From Chloroflexota bacterium (GTDB taxonomy: Bacteria > Chloroflexota > UBA11872): DNA of 64,000 bases. A model generated the notes under the pieces. The model worked only from the letters and a program-made list of their open reading frames with translations. It was not told the origin of the DNA and searched no databases. The stretch spans positions 37,591 to 101,590 of the forward strand of contig JAPOYR010000007.1 in the NCBI GenBank assembly GCA_026706485.1, read 5' to 3'. The position numbers and the translations under genes are program-made. Positions 9,085 to 18,044 of the stretch are shown here, piece after piece. Position 1 is the first letter of the stretch. Each line of letters begins with the position of its first letter.

Positions 9085-10143
9085 TTATGCCTGCGCGTTC
9101 CACATCTCGGCGCGGCGCATGAAGACCGTAGGGTCGTCGAGCCATTCGGCGTAGCCGAGACGCCGGTTGTCCGTCAGCCAGGCCATTCGCTCGTCGAGGC
9201 AGGACGCCAACGCGGCGTCTTCGACGGCGAGGGTGAAACCGCCGTGCTCGACCCTCTCGTCGAGCGCGGTGACCGCGAACGCGCCGCCGGATGCGCGGGC
9301 GGCGTCGCGATTGCCAACCTCGCCCCGGGCGATGGCATCGATCCGACCGTCACGCAGGGCCTGGAGCAGCTCGGTTTCGCCGGCGTCGTCGCCGAGGTAG
9401 ATCACCTGGGGCAGGTTGTCTGACGGTGGATCGAGCCGTCGGCGGCCGTCGAGGTTCGGTGACGCACCGGCGGCGGTGACCGTATAGGCGGCGCTGCCGT
9501 CGGCAACCAACGTGCCACGCGGGGTTTCCACGCGCGTCCCGGCGGTCAGTAAGCCCTGAGCGTCGACGAGACCCGTGAGCTCGAGCAGGCGGGCCTCGCC
9601 CGTGGTTCCGGCCAGCGCCCCGACTCGCACATCGCGGTGCAGATCGTCATAGACGGCCAGGCGCTCGGCGTCGGCGGCGCGCACGAGCAGGGACTGACGA
9701 AACGTGATGTGGCCGGACGTGAAGACGACGACCGGCCGGCCGACAGCGTCTCGGGTGCGCGAGTCGAGAATCGTGATCCCGCCGCCGATCAGGTCATAGT
9801 CGGGGCCGGCGGATTGCAGCCAGATATCGTCCCAGGCGGCGATGCCGCGGCGGACAAACGACAGCCCCGTGTCGTCCATGGCTTCGAGCGCAGTCAGCAG
9901 ATCGGCTTCGTAGCCTCGGTGGGTATTGAAGCCAGCGGCATTGGGGTCCTCGTCAGCGCTGTAGCTCACCGGGGCAAAGAAGGCGTAGAAGCCAACGGTG
10001 AGCGTGCGGTTGTCGTCCGTGCATGCCTTGACGGCGGACGCGCCTTCCCCGCAGGCGACCAAGCCAAGCAGGGCGAGCAGGGCAATGCCACACGCAATCG
10101 CCCCGGCAAGCGCGGCCGACGGCGGCGCTACCGTTGCGCGCAT
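9085..10143 (-). CDS. extracellular solute-binding lipoprotein (amino-acid ABC transporter type)
   Basis: A 352-aa protein with a lipoprotein signal: a hydrophobic run ending in lipobox LVAC, mature Cys about residue 31. The body looks like a periplasmic solute-binding protein of the polar amino acid type: LTVGFYAFFAPVSYS, GYEADLLTALEAM, DDIWLQSAGPDYDLIGGGITI, then a hinge region with VRVGALAGTTGEARLLEL. It would capture a small solute outside the membrane, but no permease or ATPase gene is adjacent, so it may serve a transporter encoded elsewhere or act as a sensor. Confidence 0.75.
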   Translation of the reverse strand: MRATVAPPSAALAGAIACGIALLALLGLVACGEGASAVKACTDDNRTLTVGFYAFFAPVSYSADEDPNAAGFNTHRGYEADLLTALEAMDDTGLSFVRRGIAAWDDIWLQSAGPDYDLIGGGITILDSRTRDAVGRPVVVFTSGHITFRQSLLVRAADAERLAVYDDLHRDVRVGALAGTTGEARLLELTGLVDAQGLLTAGTRVETPRGTLVADGSAAYTVTAAGASPNLDGRRRLDPPSDNLPQVIYLGDDAGETELLQALRDGRIDAIARGEVGNRDAARASGGAFAVTALDERVEHGGFTLAVEDAALASCLDERMAWLTDNRRLGYAEWLDDPTVFMRRAEMWNAQA

Positions 10144-10177
10144 GGTCGTGCCAATACGGTGGCCGTGCCCGGCGCGC

Positions 10178-11026
10178 TCAACGCAGTTGGTAGAAATCCA
10201 TCGCGTTCCCGCCCAACAGCGCCGCGCGTTCGCTCGGACTCAACCCGCCCAGCGCGGCCGTCACCCGCTCGAACGTGTCCTCGTAGGGAGCGGCCATGAG
10301 AGCCACCGGCCAATCGCTGCCCCAGATCAATCGGTCGATGTCGAACGCGTCGAGAACCGTGTCGACCGCCGGCTGGATGGTTTCCGTGGTCGGCGACGAG
10401 GGGCATTCGGTGAGCAGGCCCGAGACCTTCACCCGCAGGTGCTCATAGGGCGCCAGCGCGCGCATGCCCTCATGCCACGCCGAGAGGTCGCCCGACTCGA
10501 ACGGCGGCTTGGCCATGTGATCCACGATCAGCTTCCCGCCGTCGTTTTCGCGCGCGATTGCCGGGATATGGGGCAGGTGCGGCGTTTTCACCAGCAATTC
10601 CACGATGTAGCCGCGCGAGACCACGGTGCGGATGCCGCGGCGCACGTCGTCGCGGGCCAGCCAGGCGGTGTCGGGCATGTTTTCGGCGCCGGCGCGCAGG
10701 CCCTTGAACCAGGGGCTGAGCGCCAGTTGATCCAGCTTGGCTTCAAGATCCGAGGCCGTGAGATCGAGGTTGGCGATCACGCCGACGACAAAGTCGTACT
10801 CGTCGCAGAGGTCCAGGTACCAGGGCTGCTCGGCCCAGGCCGTGCTCGCCTCGACGATGACCGAGCGATGCACCCCGGCGGCGTCCATGTGCGGCTTGAG
10901 CGTGGACGGGGTGTAGGTCTGGCGCAGCGTGTCGGGCATCGTGTCGTCCATCCATGGCAAGTGGGACTGTCCGATCACCCAATAGTGGTTGTGGGCGTCG
11001 ACGACGAGCGGCGCGTCAGGCGTCAT
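10178..11026 (-). CDS. amidohydrolase family protein (TIM-barrel, lactonase-like)
   Basis: A 282-aa metal-dependent hydrolase of the amidohydrolase-2 group. It begins with the first-strand motif VVDAHNHYWV (H-x-H metal ligands). It continues with KLIVDHMAKPP, which holds the later His, and the final Asp in LIWGSDWPVALM. This pattern is shared by 2-pyrone-4,6-dicarboxylate lactonases and fuconolactonases, so it probably opens a sugar lactone or aromatic-derived lactone. It follows the solute-binding gene with 34 bases between them and the same strand. A relic of a second copy lies at 9010-9079. Confidence 0.85.
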   Translation of the reverse strand: MTPDAPLVVDAHNHYWVIGQSHLPWMDDTMPDTLRQTYTPSTLKPHMDAAGVHRSVIVEASTAWAEQPWYLDLCDEYDFVVGVIANLDLTASDLEAKLDQLALSPWFKGLRAGAENMPDTAWLARDDVRRGIRTVVSRGYIVELLVKTPHLPHIPAIARENDGGKLIVDHMAKPPFESGDLSAWHEGMRALAPYEHLRVKVSGLLTECPSSPTTETIQPAVDTVLDAFDIDRLIWGSDWPVALMAAPYEDTFERVTAALGGLSPSERAALLGGNAMDFYQLR

Positions 11027-11077
11027 GGCTGATCTCTCACACGCGCGGGATGGCCGAGGGTACCAACGCGCTCACCA

Positions 11078-11905
11078 TCAGGTCTCCGACACTGCGTGGT
11101 CGGTTATCGGCTTGCCGCAGTGAGGGCATGCCGGCGGTCGCCTCGCGCTCCGCCGGGCCTCGAGTTCGTCCACGAACGCCGAGCCCAGGATGCCGGCCGG
11201 CAAGGCGAAGAGCCCGATGCCAAAGAGCGCAACCACGGCGCCCAGGATTCGCCCAAGCGGCGTCGCCGGCGCCAGGTCCCCGTAGCCCACCGTGGTCAGC
11301 GTCACCATGCCCCACCACATGGCGGCCGGGATGCTCGAAAAGCCCTCGGGCTGGGCGTCGCGCTCCGCCAGGTACATCAGCACCGACGCCATGAACAGGA
11401 GAATGAACGTGACGAACAGCGTGGAGAGCAGGGCGTTCCGCCGGCTGCGGAGGACCGTGCCGATGATCTCCACAGACTCGGAGTAGCGCGTGATCTTGAC
11501 CAGCCGGAACACCCGCAGCAACCGCAGCGAGCGCACGAAGCGCAGGTCGGCCGTCACCAGCAGCGGGATGTAGAACGGCAGGATGGCGATCAGGTCCATC
11601 AGCACCAACGGTTGGACCGCGAACCGTAGCCGTCCCTTCACCGGATGCGCATAGTCGGGGTCTTCCGTGCACGCCCACACGCGCACGAGGTATTCCCCGG
11701 TGAAGATCGCCACGGACACGATCTCGAACACCAGAAAGGCGCCGCTGGCCTGCTCGCCCAAGGGCGCGATCGTCTCGAGGGCGATCGCCAGCAGGTTGAG
11801 GCCGATGAGCGTGATAAGGGCGGTGTCGAACAGGTGGCTCGGGCGGTCGCCTTCGGGCGTCGGCTCGACGATCTCGTAGGCGCGACGCTTGATCCGGCTA
11901 TACAT
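11078..11905 (-). CDS. voltage-gated potassium channel with C-terminal zinc-ribbon-like tail
   Basis: A 275-aa six-helix ion channel. S1-S3 are hydrophobic. S4 carries regularly spaced arginines (RFVRSLRLLRVFRLVKITR), the voltage sensor. The pore has the potassium selectivity filter TTVGYGD, followed by the S6 helix GIGLFALPAGILGSAFVDEL. The last 30 residues are cytoplasmic and include CPHCGKP, half of a zinc-ribbon-like Cys cluster. That tail is common in bacterial Kv-like channels, and only one Cys pair is visible. It acts as a tetramer in the inner membrane and is an isolated gene. Confidence 0.93.
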   Translation of the reverse strand: MYSRIKRRAYEIVEPTPEGDRPSHLFDTALITLIGLNLLAIALETIAPLGEQASGAFLVFEIVSVAIFTGEYLVRVWACTEDPDYAHPVKGRLRFAVQPLVLMDLIAILPFYIPLLVTADLRFVRSLRLLRVFRLVKITRYSESVEIIGTVLRSRRNALLSTLFVTFILLFMASVLMYLAERDAQPEGFSSIPAAMWWGMVTLTTVGYGDLAPATPLGRILGAVVALFGIGLFALPAGILGSAFVDELEARRSARRPPACPHCGKPITDHAVSET

Positions 11906-11978
11906 CAGGCGCTGATCTCTGCGTTGGTGCGTCTACGGCGTACCGGCCGAGCCGCTCCCTGTCAATCCCGCGGGCGTG

Positions 11979-13277
11979 TCACTCCGGAACTGTCAGCGGC
12001 GCCAGCATCTCGTCGGTGATGAACTTGCCCAGCGAGAAGAGCTTGCGGTCGGTGTACCAGAGGATGCGGCGCCCGTCGCGCTCGGTGAGGCTGGAGTACA
12101 TGGACAGCCACCACATGTAGAGCGGGAACACGCCCACCTTTTGCGTGTCGAACAGCAGCAGCGGCTCGCTGAACCACACGGGCTGATAGGCGTCGGGGCG
12201 GTACTCGCCGACGGCCAGGAACTGCGGGCGGCGGCTCTCCAGCGCGAGCGGGCCCTTGCCGCCGTAGCCCCAGCCGTCGTGGTTCTGAAACAGCAGCAGG
12301 TAGCGCCCGTCCTCCAGCCTGTACATCGGCGAGGGCGAATTGGGGTTGAGCATCGGCTCGCCGCCGTCCGTGAAGCGCAGCACCTCGGTGGGGCGCCAGG
12401 TGAGGGCCTCGGCATCGTCGGACACCGTGTACCAAAGCTCGCCGTTGGCGGTGCGCATCTCGGCGAAGAGCCGGCCATCCGGCAGCAGCACCAGCCCCGG
12501 CTCCTCGCAGAAGGTGTAACCGTCGGACGCCTGCGGCTCGAAGCTGACCGGCACCTGGATGAGGTTCTCGTCCTCGGGCAGCCAGGTGATCCGCACGTCC
12601 TTGGGATGCGGGCCGTCGTCGATATTCTCGAAGCGCAGGAACTCGCAGCGAAACTCGCGAAACATGCCGTTGGGCCTGTCGCCCATGTGCGGCACGTAGG
12701 GCTTGGGCGTGATGTACTGCGCCGCCCAGCGGGTGAGCGCCACGACGTGACGGCCCTTGGCGTCGCGAATGGGCTTCTGCCACACGATCCCCATCGGCGG
12801 CACCGCGGGGTCCGGGTGGTCGATGGGCGTGCGGCGGTACTCGATGTCGACCCCGCCGTCGATCCAGGTGTGGCCGTCGTCGTCCGAGTAGCGGCAGCGC
12901 AAGTGGGCGTTGAGGGCGTTTTCGCCGTAGCCGACGGAGCGGTTGTAGTAGCAGTAGATGCGCCCGCTGGACGCGATGACGGGAAAGCCGAAGCTGCTCA
13001 CCTGGCCGGCCGGCCCGGCCGGGTGAATCTGCGCGGGCTCGGTCCAGGTGTGACCGTGGTCCGAGCTGCGGGCGAAGTAGACGCCGTAGTCGCGGGCGTC
13101 CGGCTCGTAGGCCAGGGTCCAGATCGCGAGCAGATCGCCGCCCGGCGTGTAGTCGACCAGCACGTGGTCCTGGTGCTCGGGGTGTTCGGGCACCCGCGTG
13201 GGCAGGTGCAGCACCAGGTCCGGGTCCGTGCGCCGCCAGTCCTTGCTGTAGCAGGCGTAGTCGCCTTCAACCGGCAT
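11979..13277 (-). CDS. sialidase/BNR-repeat family protein, paralogue 1
   Basis: A 432-aa predicted beta-propeller. Asp-box motifs are visible (SSDHGHTW, SDDDGHTW), with repeated strands such as SFGFPVIASSGRIYCYYN and LVLLPDGRLFAEMRTANGELW. No signal peptide is seen. Related proteins are annotated as sialidases or exo-glycosidases, but the arginine triad of true sialidases cannot be confirmed by eye. It is strongly similar along its full length to the protein at 16715-18016, and both start MPVEGDY. The two flank a GH42-like gene, which suggests use of a host- or algal-derived glycan (inference). Confidence 0.8.
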   Translation of the reverse strand: MPVEGDYACYSKDWRRTDPDLVLHLPTRVPEHPEHQDHVLVDYTPGGDLLAIWTLAYEPDARDYGVYFARSSDHGHTWTEPAQIHPAGPAGQVSSFGFPVIASSGRIYCYYNRSVGYGENALNAHLRCRYSDDDGHTWIDGGVDIEYRRTPIDHPDPAVPPMGIVWQKPIRDAKGRHVVALTRWAAQYITPKPYVPHMGDRPNGMFREFRCEFLRFENIDDGPHPKDVRITWLPEDENLIQVPVSFEPQASDGYTFCEEPGLVLLPDGRLFAEMRTANGELWYTVSDDAEALTWRPTEVLRFTDGGEPMLNPNSPSPMYRLEDGRYLLLFQNHDGWGYGGKGPLALESRRPQFLAVGEYRPDAYQPVWFSEPLLLFDTQKVGVFPLYMWWLSMYSSLTERDGRRILWYTDRKLFSLGKFITDEMLAPLTVPE

Positions 13278-13335
13278 TGGCGCCCTCCATTCGGTAGCTT
13301 CGTGCGACGGGCCTAGGGTATGCGCGAGCGCCTCC

Positions 13336-13389
13336 CCGTTCGTGGTGAGCCTGTCGAACCACGCCCTTCGACGGGCTCAGGGCGAACGG
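13336..13389. repeat. dispersed intergenic repeat (GTGGTGAGC type)
   Basis: Copy of the repeat at 7222-7275: CCGTTCGTGGTGAGCCTGTC at the left and GACGGGCTCAGGGCGAACGG at the right, forming a hairpin. It occupies the gap between two minus-strand carbohydrate genes. Confidence 0.75.
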
Positions 13390-13460
13390 AACTGTAGTCG
13401 CCTGCTTGGTGCGCGTCCCTGAGGCTCGCGCATGCGCCCCAGACTCATCGGAGTTTCGGG

Positions 13461-15566
13461 CTAGGCCTCGTCGCAGTGGAACACGCCGACGCTCCAGGGC
13501 TTCATCGTGACCGGGAAGCCGTTGTCCACGATGGCGACCGGGGCGTGGGCGATGAGGTCCGTGACCTCCGATACCGCCCAAGCCGGGCGCAGCGTGGCCG
13601 AGGCCGCCTGCCGCGACAGGTTCTGCACAAAGACGAGCCAGCCGCCCTGCTTCGATCGTCGGCGGACCGGCACGATGGGGTCGCCGTCAACCGCGACGGG
13701 GGCGCTGACGCCCGCGGCGTCAGCGGCCGCTTGCACGACCGCCGGAATGGCGACGTCGTCGAATCCGGCCGACAGGGTCAGGCCATACCAGGTGATGCGG
13801 CCGTCACCGCTGCGCACGGCCACGGTGTGATCACCGATTCGCGCGACGGCTTCGGTCGAGCCCTGCGGCTCGAGGAGGGCGTAGCCGCAGGTGGTGGTGA
13901 TGGGCACCGGGCCGTGGGGGGTCTCCAGGACGTTCCGCCCGTTCGCGATGTCGCTCTCGGTCACCGCCGAGAAGTCTGCCACACGCACGCCGATCCGGTC
14001 GGCAAAGCCCTCCGGCGGGTTGTAGCTGGACTGACCGTTGTGCGAGTAGGTCCCGAAGCTGCCCTCGATGAGCACCTGCATCTCCGGGTTTTCGTCCAGC
14101 GCGCGCACCAGGTGGTCTCGCGTCGCGTCGTCCATCAGCGCCACGTTCGGCAGCACCAGCAGCCGGTAGCCCGACCAGTCCATTTTGGGCGTCACCGGGT
14201 CAGCCGGGATGCCCCGCAGCCAGAGCGTGCGGTAGACGCCACGAAAGTCGGCCAGGAAGCGCTCGTCCTGCTGGCCGAACTGGAACAGCTCGTGCGAGTG
14301 GGCGTCGTAGACGATGGCCACGTCGGCGCGCGGCGCCTCCAGCGGCAGGTGGTCGCTCAGCCCCTCGATCTGTTCCAGCGCCTCGACCACCGCGCGGAAG
14401 CGGGGTGTCGGCTCGCCGTCCAGGGCCACCATGTTGTAGCCGGGCGACTCGAAGCTCAGGTACTCCGGCCGGTATTGCCAGAACATGGCGCCGGCCGCGC
14501 CGCCAATCAGCGTCATCCAGAGCAGCATGGTCTGCTCACAGGGGTGCGACTGCTTGTTCCAGGTCACGCCCCCGCGGGACATGCCAGCGTAGATCTCCTC
14601 GTTCCACCACCGCCCGTTGCGGCCCACCTGGCGCGACCAGTCGAAGCCCAGCGCCCGGTCGGCGATGAGGTTCGGATCGTCCACCGTGAGCAGGTGGTTG
14701 GACGCCATGGACATGCCCCAGCTGTCCACCAGGGGCGCGCAATATTCGTCCTTGGGCTGCGGGCGCCAGCCGCCGTGAGCGCGCTTTTCGTGCACCGGAT
14801 CGATGGAGTTCGCCAGGTCCATCATCCACTTCAGGTAGTTGGCGATGTTCTCGTGATGGAAGCGCCGGTACCAGCGCATTTCGACGACGTTGCGGTTGGA
14901 TCGCGGCGGCTCGACGTCTTCCCAGCGGCGGAAGCGGCGGTCGAACACGGCGTTGAGCTCGTCAAGGGTGAACTGCTCCCGCAGCCACGCCTTGTACAGC
15001 GCGAGCGTGTGCACGCAGTAGCAGGGGAAGCCTTCACCCTGGGCCGCCCAGGCCGACGACAGGTTTGGCCCGTCCCAGATGCCCCAAATGAGCAGATTGG
15101 GCCGGTCCTTGTAGCGGTTGATGGCGTGCCGCAGGAAGTCGCCGGCCAGACGGCGAAACTCGGGGTGGTCGAAGCAATGGACCTGGGCGCCCTGGGCATA
15201 GGCCGGGTGCGCGTCCTGGACGACGAGCTCGTTGCGATAGTTGACGACTTGCATGTCGGGGTAGTGGCGCAGCAGCCAGTCGGGACCGGCGCCGTGGGTG
15301 GCCGTGGGCACGTCGAGCCAGACATAGAGCCCGTGCTTTTCGGCGGTGTCGAAGAGCAGGTCGATGTCGTCCATCTCGTAGTGGCCCGGGCTCGGCTCGA
15401 ACCACTGCCAGTAGGGAAACGAGCGCACGATGCGCAGCCCGGCGGCGCTCAGACGCGCAAAGTCTTCGTCCCAGACCTCGGGCTTGGGCGTGGGCGGGCG
15501 GTAGTACTCCACCCCCACGGGAAACGGCACGCCGGGGATGCCGAATCGATTGTCCTGGGCCATCAC
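13461..15566 (-). CDS. GH42-like beta-galactosidase family protein with altered acid/base motif
   Basis: A 701-aa protein laid out like GH42 beta-galactosidases: an N-terminal TIM barrel (FPVGVEYYRPP, LRIVRSFPYWQWFEPSPGHY), a trimerisation-like Rossmann domain (RLLVLPNVALMDDATRDHLV) and a C-terminal beta domain. The putative nucleophile glutamate is kept in WWNEEIYAG, followed by the GGVTWNKQ and GAAGAMFWQYRPE segments. At the acid/base position, where clan-A enzymes have W-N-E-P, this protein has IWGIWDGPN, so the catalytic Glu appears replaced by Gly. It may be inactive, use another residue, or do different chemistry. No signal peptide is seen. Confidence 0.8.
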   Translation of the reverse strand: MMAQDNRFGIPGVPFPVGVEYYRPPTPKPEVWDEDFARLSAAGLRIVRSFPYWQWFEPSPGHYEMDDIDLLFDTAEKHGLYVWLDVPTATHGAGPDWLLRHYPDMQVVNYRNELVVQDAHPAYAQGAQVHCFDHPEFRRLAGDFLRHAINRYKDRPNLLIWGIWDGPNLSSAWAAQGEGFPCYCVHTLALYKAWLREQFTLDELNAVFDRRFRRWEDVEPPRSNRNVVEMRWYRRFHHENIANYLKWMMDLANSIDPVHEKRAHGGWRPQPKDEYCAPLVDSWGMSMASNHLLTVDDPNLIADRALGFDWSRQVGRNGRWWNEEIYAGMSRGGVTWNKQSHPCEQTMLLWMTLIGGAAGAMFWQYRPEYLSFESPGYNMVALDGEPTPRFRAVVEALEQIEGLSDHLPLEAPRADVAIVYDAHSHELFQFGQQDERFLADFRGVYRTLWLRGIPADPVTPKMDWSGYRLLVLPNVALMDDATRDHLVRALDENPEMQVLIEGSFGTYSHNGQSSYNPPEGFADRIGVRVADFSAVTESDIANGRNVLETPHGPVPITTTCGYALLEPQGSTEAVARIGDHTVAVRSGDGRITWYGLTLSAGFDDVAIPAVVQAAADAAGVSAPVAVDGDPIVPVRRRSKQGGWLVFVQNLSRQAASATLRPAWAVSEVTDLIAHAPVAIVDNGFPVTMKPWSVGVFHCDEA

Positions 15567-15699
15567 GCCACCCCCACGCCACCGTCACCACGTGCCGCGC
15601 ATGGTACCCGCCGGCAGGATTCCTGGTCAGTCAAACAGCCATGGTGAGGAGGCGGTCTGGGTTAGGCTGTGCCGAGTGCGGATTCCTGGTGTGGCCGCC

Positions 15700-15945
15700 G
15701 TGAGCAAGTACGATCCCTTGCGCCAGTTTCTGGCGGACCGCCGCGACAGCGAGTGGCGAGCGACCTTCGCCGACGTCGAAGGGGTTCTTGGATTCACGCT
15801 GTGTGATTCCGCCCGAAAGCACCCTGCGTGGTGGGCAAACAGCACCAGCCATCCTGAGGCGCGTTCCGGCTGGCTTGCAGCGGGGTGGAAGACCGTCGAT
15901 GTCGATCTGGGCGGGGAGCGCCTGGTGTTCGTGCGGCAGACATGA
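15700..15945 (+). CDS. small DUF7662-like protein
   Basis: An 81-aa protein starting at GTG 15700 (MSKYDPLRQFLADRRDSEW). It has the pattern of the small DUF7662 family: an N-terminal SKYDPL, a middle VLGFTLCDSARKHPAWW, and a C-terminal GWKTVDVDLGGERLVFVR. The function is unknown; these proteins often occur as stand-alone accessory genes. GTG 15691 would add three residues. No strong ribosome-binding site is visible, so the start is uncertain. Confidence 0.65.
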   Translation: MSKYDPLRQFLADRRDSEWRATFADVEGVLGFTLCDSARKHPAWWANSTSHPEARSGWLAAGWKTVDVDLGGERLVFVRQT

Positions 15946-16053
15946 CCCGAACAGGGCAGCTGGCACCAGATCTATCCGATCAATCATCTGGTCGAGTAAG
16001 GCACGCGCAATCACGACAGTCGTCATCTACTGCAATCTGCACGAGGGTTTAGC

Positions 16054-16554
16054 TTGCGGCTGATCGTGACGCTATACCACCTCGCAAAGAGCTGGTTCCT
16101 GTTGGCACGGATCGACCAAACCATATTGTATATGGGGACAGGGTGTAGGTTCGTAACGATGGTCTGGGCTCGAAGACTGTATGGGCCAATTGCGCTCCTC
16201 TACATTTTCTCAATCGCCGGTATATATCTGCAAAGTGTTGAGGAGCGATATGGGCTGATTCTATTGATCCCAATCGCCGCAATCTCAATTGCCCGCGCAG
16301 TTTTTCCTGACATTACCAACCAGTCCTTACAAAGAGAGATCTTTCGGTGTGCATATCATGCCGATATGAAGTCACAAGCTGCGCACGTCAATATCAATAA
16401 ACTCATGCATAAGCAAGGGGAGAAACCGGTTCCACTTCCTGTGGGCGGCGACTTTCGTCGAATGCAGGAGTCTCTAACGAATCAAGTGAAGTACTACAAC
16501 GCACTCAAGGGAGACGCAGCAGCGGCCATAGGCGGTCTGTTCCTGCGGCGGTGA
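16054..16554 (+). CDS. hypothetical protein with one or two membrane segments, AT-richer than neighbours
   Basis: A frame of 166 codons from TTG 16054. ATG 16132 or 16159 may be the true start. A hydrophobic hairpin (YGPIALLYIFSIAGIYL and LILLIPIAAISIARAV) is followed by a charged soluble tail rich in Lys, His and Asn. No family is recognised. Base composition is visibly more A/T-rich than the surrounding genes, which suggests recent acquisition or a surviving fragment of a mobile element. Whether it is expressed cannot be judged. Confidence 0.4.
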   Translation: MRLIVTLYHLAKSWFLLARIDQTILYMGTGCRFVTMVWARRLYGPIALLYIFSIAGIYLQSVEERYGLILLIPIAAISIARAVFPDITNQSLQREIFRCAYHADMKSQAAHVNINKLMHKQGEKPVPLPVGGDFRRMQESLTNQVKYYNALKGDAAAAIGGLFLRR

Positions 16555-16714
16555 GGAGCATCGGCCAGAGTCTTTCTAGCCGATCCGGACGTCACAGCTC
16601 GCAGCGTTTGACATTGGAAGGTCATGGCAGTCCGTTCGCGCCGCTGCTTGGGACGGACTAGGCTGCGGCTACCTGGGCGGTGCGCGTCCGGGGTGATGGC
16701 GAGCGGGGTGTGTC

Positions 16715-18016
16715 ATGCCGGTCGAGGGCGACTACGAGTGCTTCAGCGACGATTGGCGCCGCACGAATCCTGACCTGGTCTTCTTCCTGCCCAAGCAGCC
16801 GCCCGAGTGGGTGGAGGCGGTAGATCACGTGCTGGTGTCCGAGACGCCGGGCGGCGATCTGCTGGCCATCTGGACCTATGGCACCAAGGCGGACGCCTCG
16901 GACCACACGGTGCTCTATGCGCGCAGCGAGGACGGCGGGCGCATCTGGTCCGAGCCGGGTGAGTTCGACCCGCCGGGACCCAAACCCGGCCAGGCGTCGT
17001 GCTTCGGGTTTCCGGTGATCAGCCGCACGGGCCGCATCTATGCCTTCTACAACAAGGGGACAGGCATCGGGCTGAGCTATCAGACCAGCTTCCTGCGCTG
17101 CAGCTATTCCGACGACGACGGTCGCACCTGGACGCCGGGCGGCGTGGACATTTCCTACCGACGCACGATCCTGAGCCATCCCGACCCGAGCATTGGCACG
17201 AACTCGATCGTGTGGCAGAAGCCGATCCGGGACGCGCTGGACCGGGTGCTGGTGGGCTACACCGAGTGGGCCTCGCCGGCGGCGCGGCAGGTGACCGGAG
17301 TGCGCCGGCCGGACGGCAAGGTGCAGTACTACCGCAGTGACTGCCGCTGCCAGTTCATGCGCTTCGACAACATCGACGAGGACCCCGAGCCGCGCGACGT
17401 GAAAATCACGTGGCTGCCGGACGACGAAGAGCTGATCACGGTGCCGCTCGAAAGCGACCCGGAGGCCCCAGAAGGCTCGTCGTTCTGCCAGGAACCGGCG
17501 CCGGTGCTGCTGCCCGACGACCGGCTGTTCACGGTGATGCGCACGCGAAACGGACAGATCTGGTACACGGTTTCGGACGACCACGGCCACTCGTGGCGGC
17601 CCACCGAGATGCTGCGCTACAAGGACGGCGGCGAGCCGATGGAGAACCCGGTGTCGCCGACGCCGCTCTACCGCCTCAACGACGGACGCTATCTCCAACT
17701 GCTCCAGAATCACGACGGGTACGGCTACGGTGCGGTGGGCATCGGCGACTCGAACAGCAGCCGCCGGCCGCAGTTCATTTCGCTGGGCGAGTACCGCCCC
17801 GACGCGCACCAGCCGATCTGGTTCAGCGACCCGGTACTGCTCTTCGACACCAACTGCGTGGGCGTGCCACCGTTCTACAAATGGTGGCTCTCGATGTACG
17901 CCAGCCTGACGGAGCTGAACGGCGAGCGGATTTTTTGGTACTCGGACCGCAAGGTCTTCGGGCTGGGCCGCTACATCACGGACGAGATGCTGGCGGAGAT
18001 GCCGGTGCCGGAGTGA
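16715..18016 (+). CDS. sialidase/BNR-repeat family protein, paralogue 2
   Basis: A 433-aa beta-propeller protein, paralogue of the one at 11979-13277 and similar from MPVEGDYECFSDDWRRTNPD to the last residues. Asp-box motifs include SEDGGRIW and SDDDGRTW; WYTVSDDHGHSWRPTEMLR is another blade. It has no signal peptide. The ATG 16715 start matches its paralogue exactly. It lies on the opposite strand to the GH42-like gene and its paralogue, so it is not in one operon with them. Confidence 0.8.
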   Translation: MPVEGDYECFSDDWRRTNPDLVFFLPKQPPEWVEAVDHVLVSETPGGDLLAIWTYGTKADASDHTVLYARSEDGGRIWSEPGEFDPPGPKPGQASCFGFPVISRTGRIYAFYNKGTGIGLSYQTSFLRCSYSDDDGRTWTPGGVDISYRRTILSHPDPSIGTNSIVWQKPIRDALDRVLVGYTEWASPAARQVTGVRRPDGKVQYYRSDCRCQFMRFDNIDEDPEPRDVKITWLPDDEELITVPLESDPEAPEGSSFCQEPAPVLLPDDRLFTVMRTRNGQIWYTVSDDHGHSWRPTEMLRYKDGGEPMENPVSPTPLYRLNDGRYLQLLQNHDGYGYGAVGIGDSNSSRRPQFISLGEYRPDAHQPIWFSDPVLLFDTNCVGVPPFYKWWLSMYASLTELNGERIFWYSDRKVFGLGRYITDEMLAEMPVPE

Positions 18017-18044
18017 GGTGAGGCTTCGCTAGTAGGAGTTGGTA

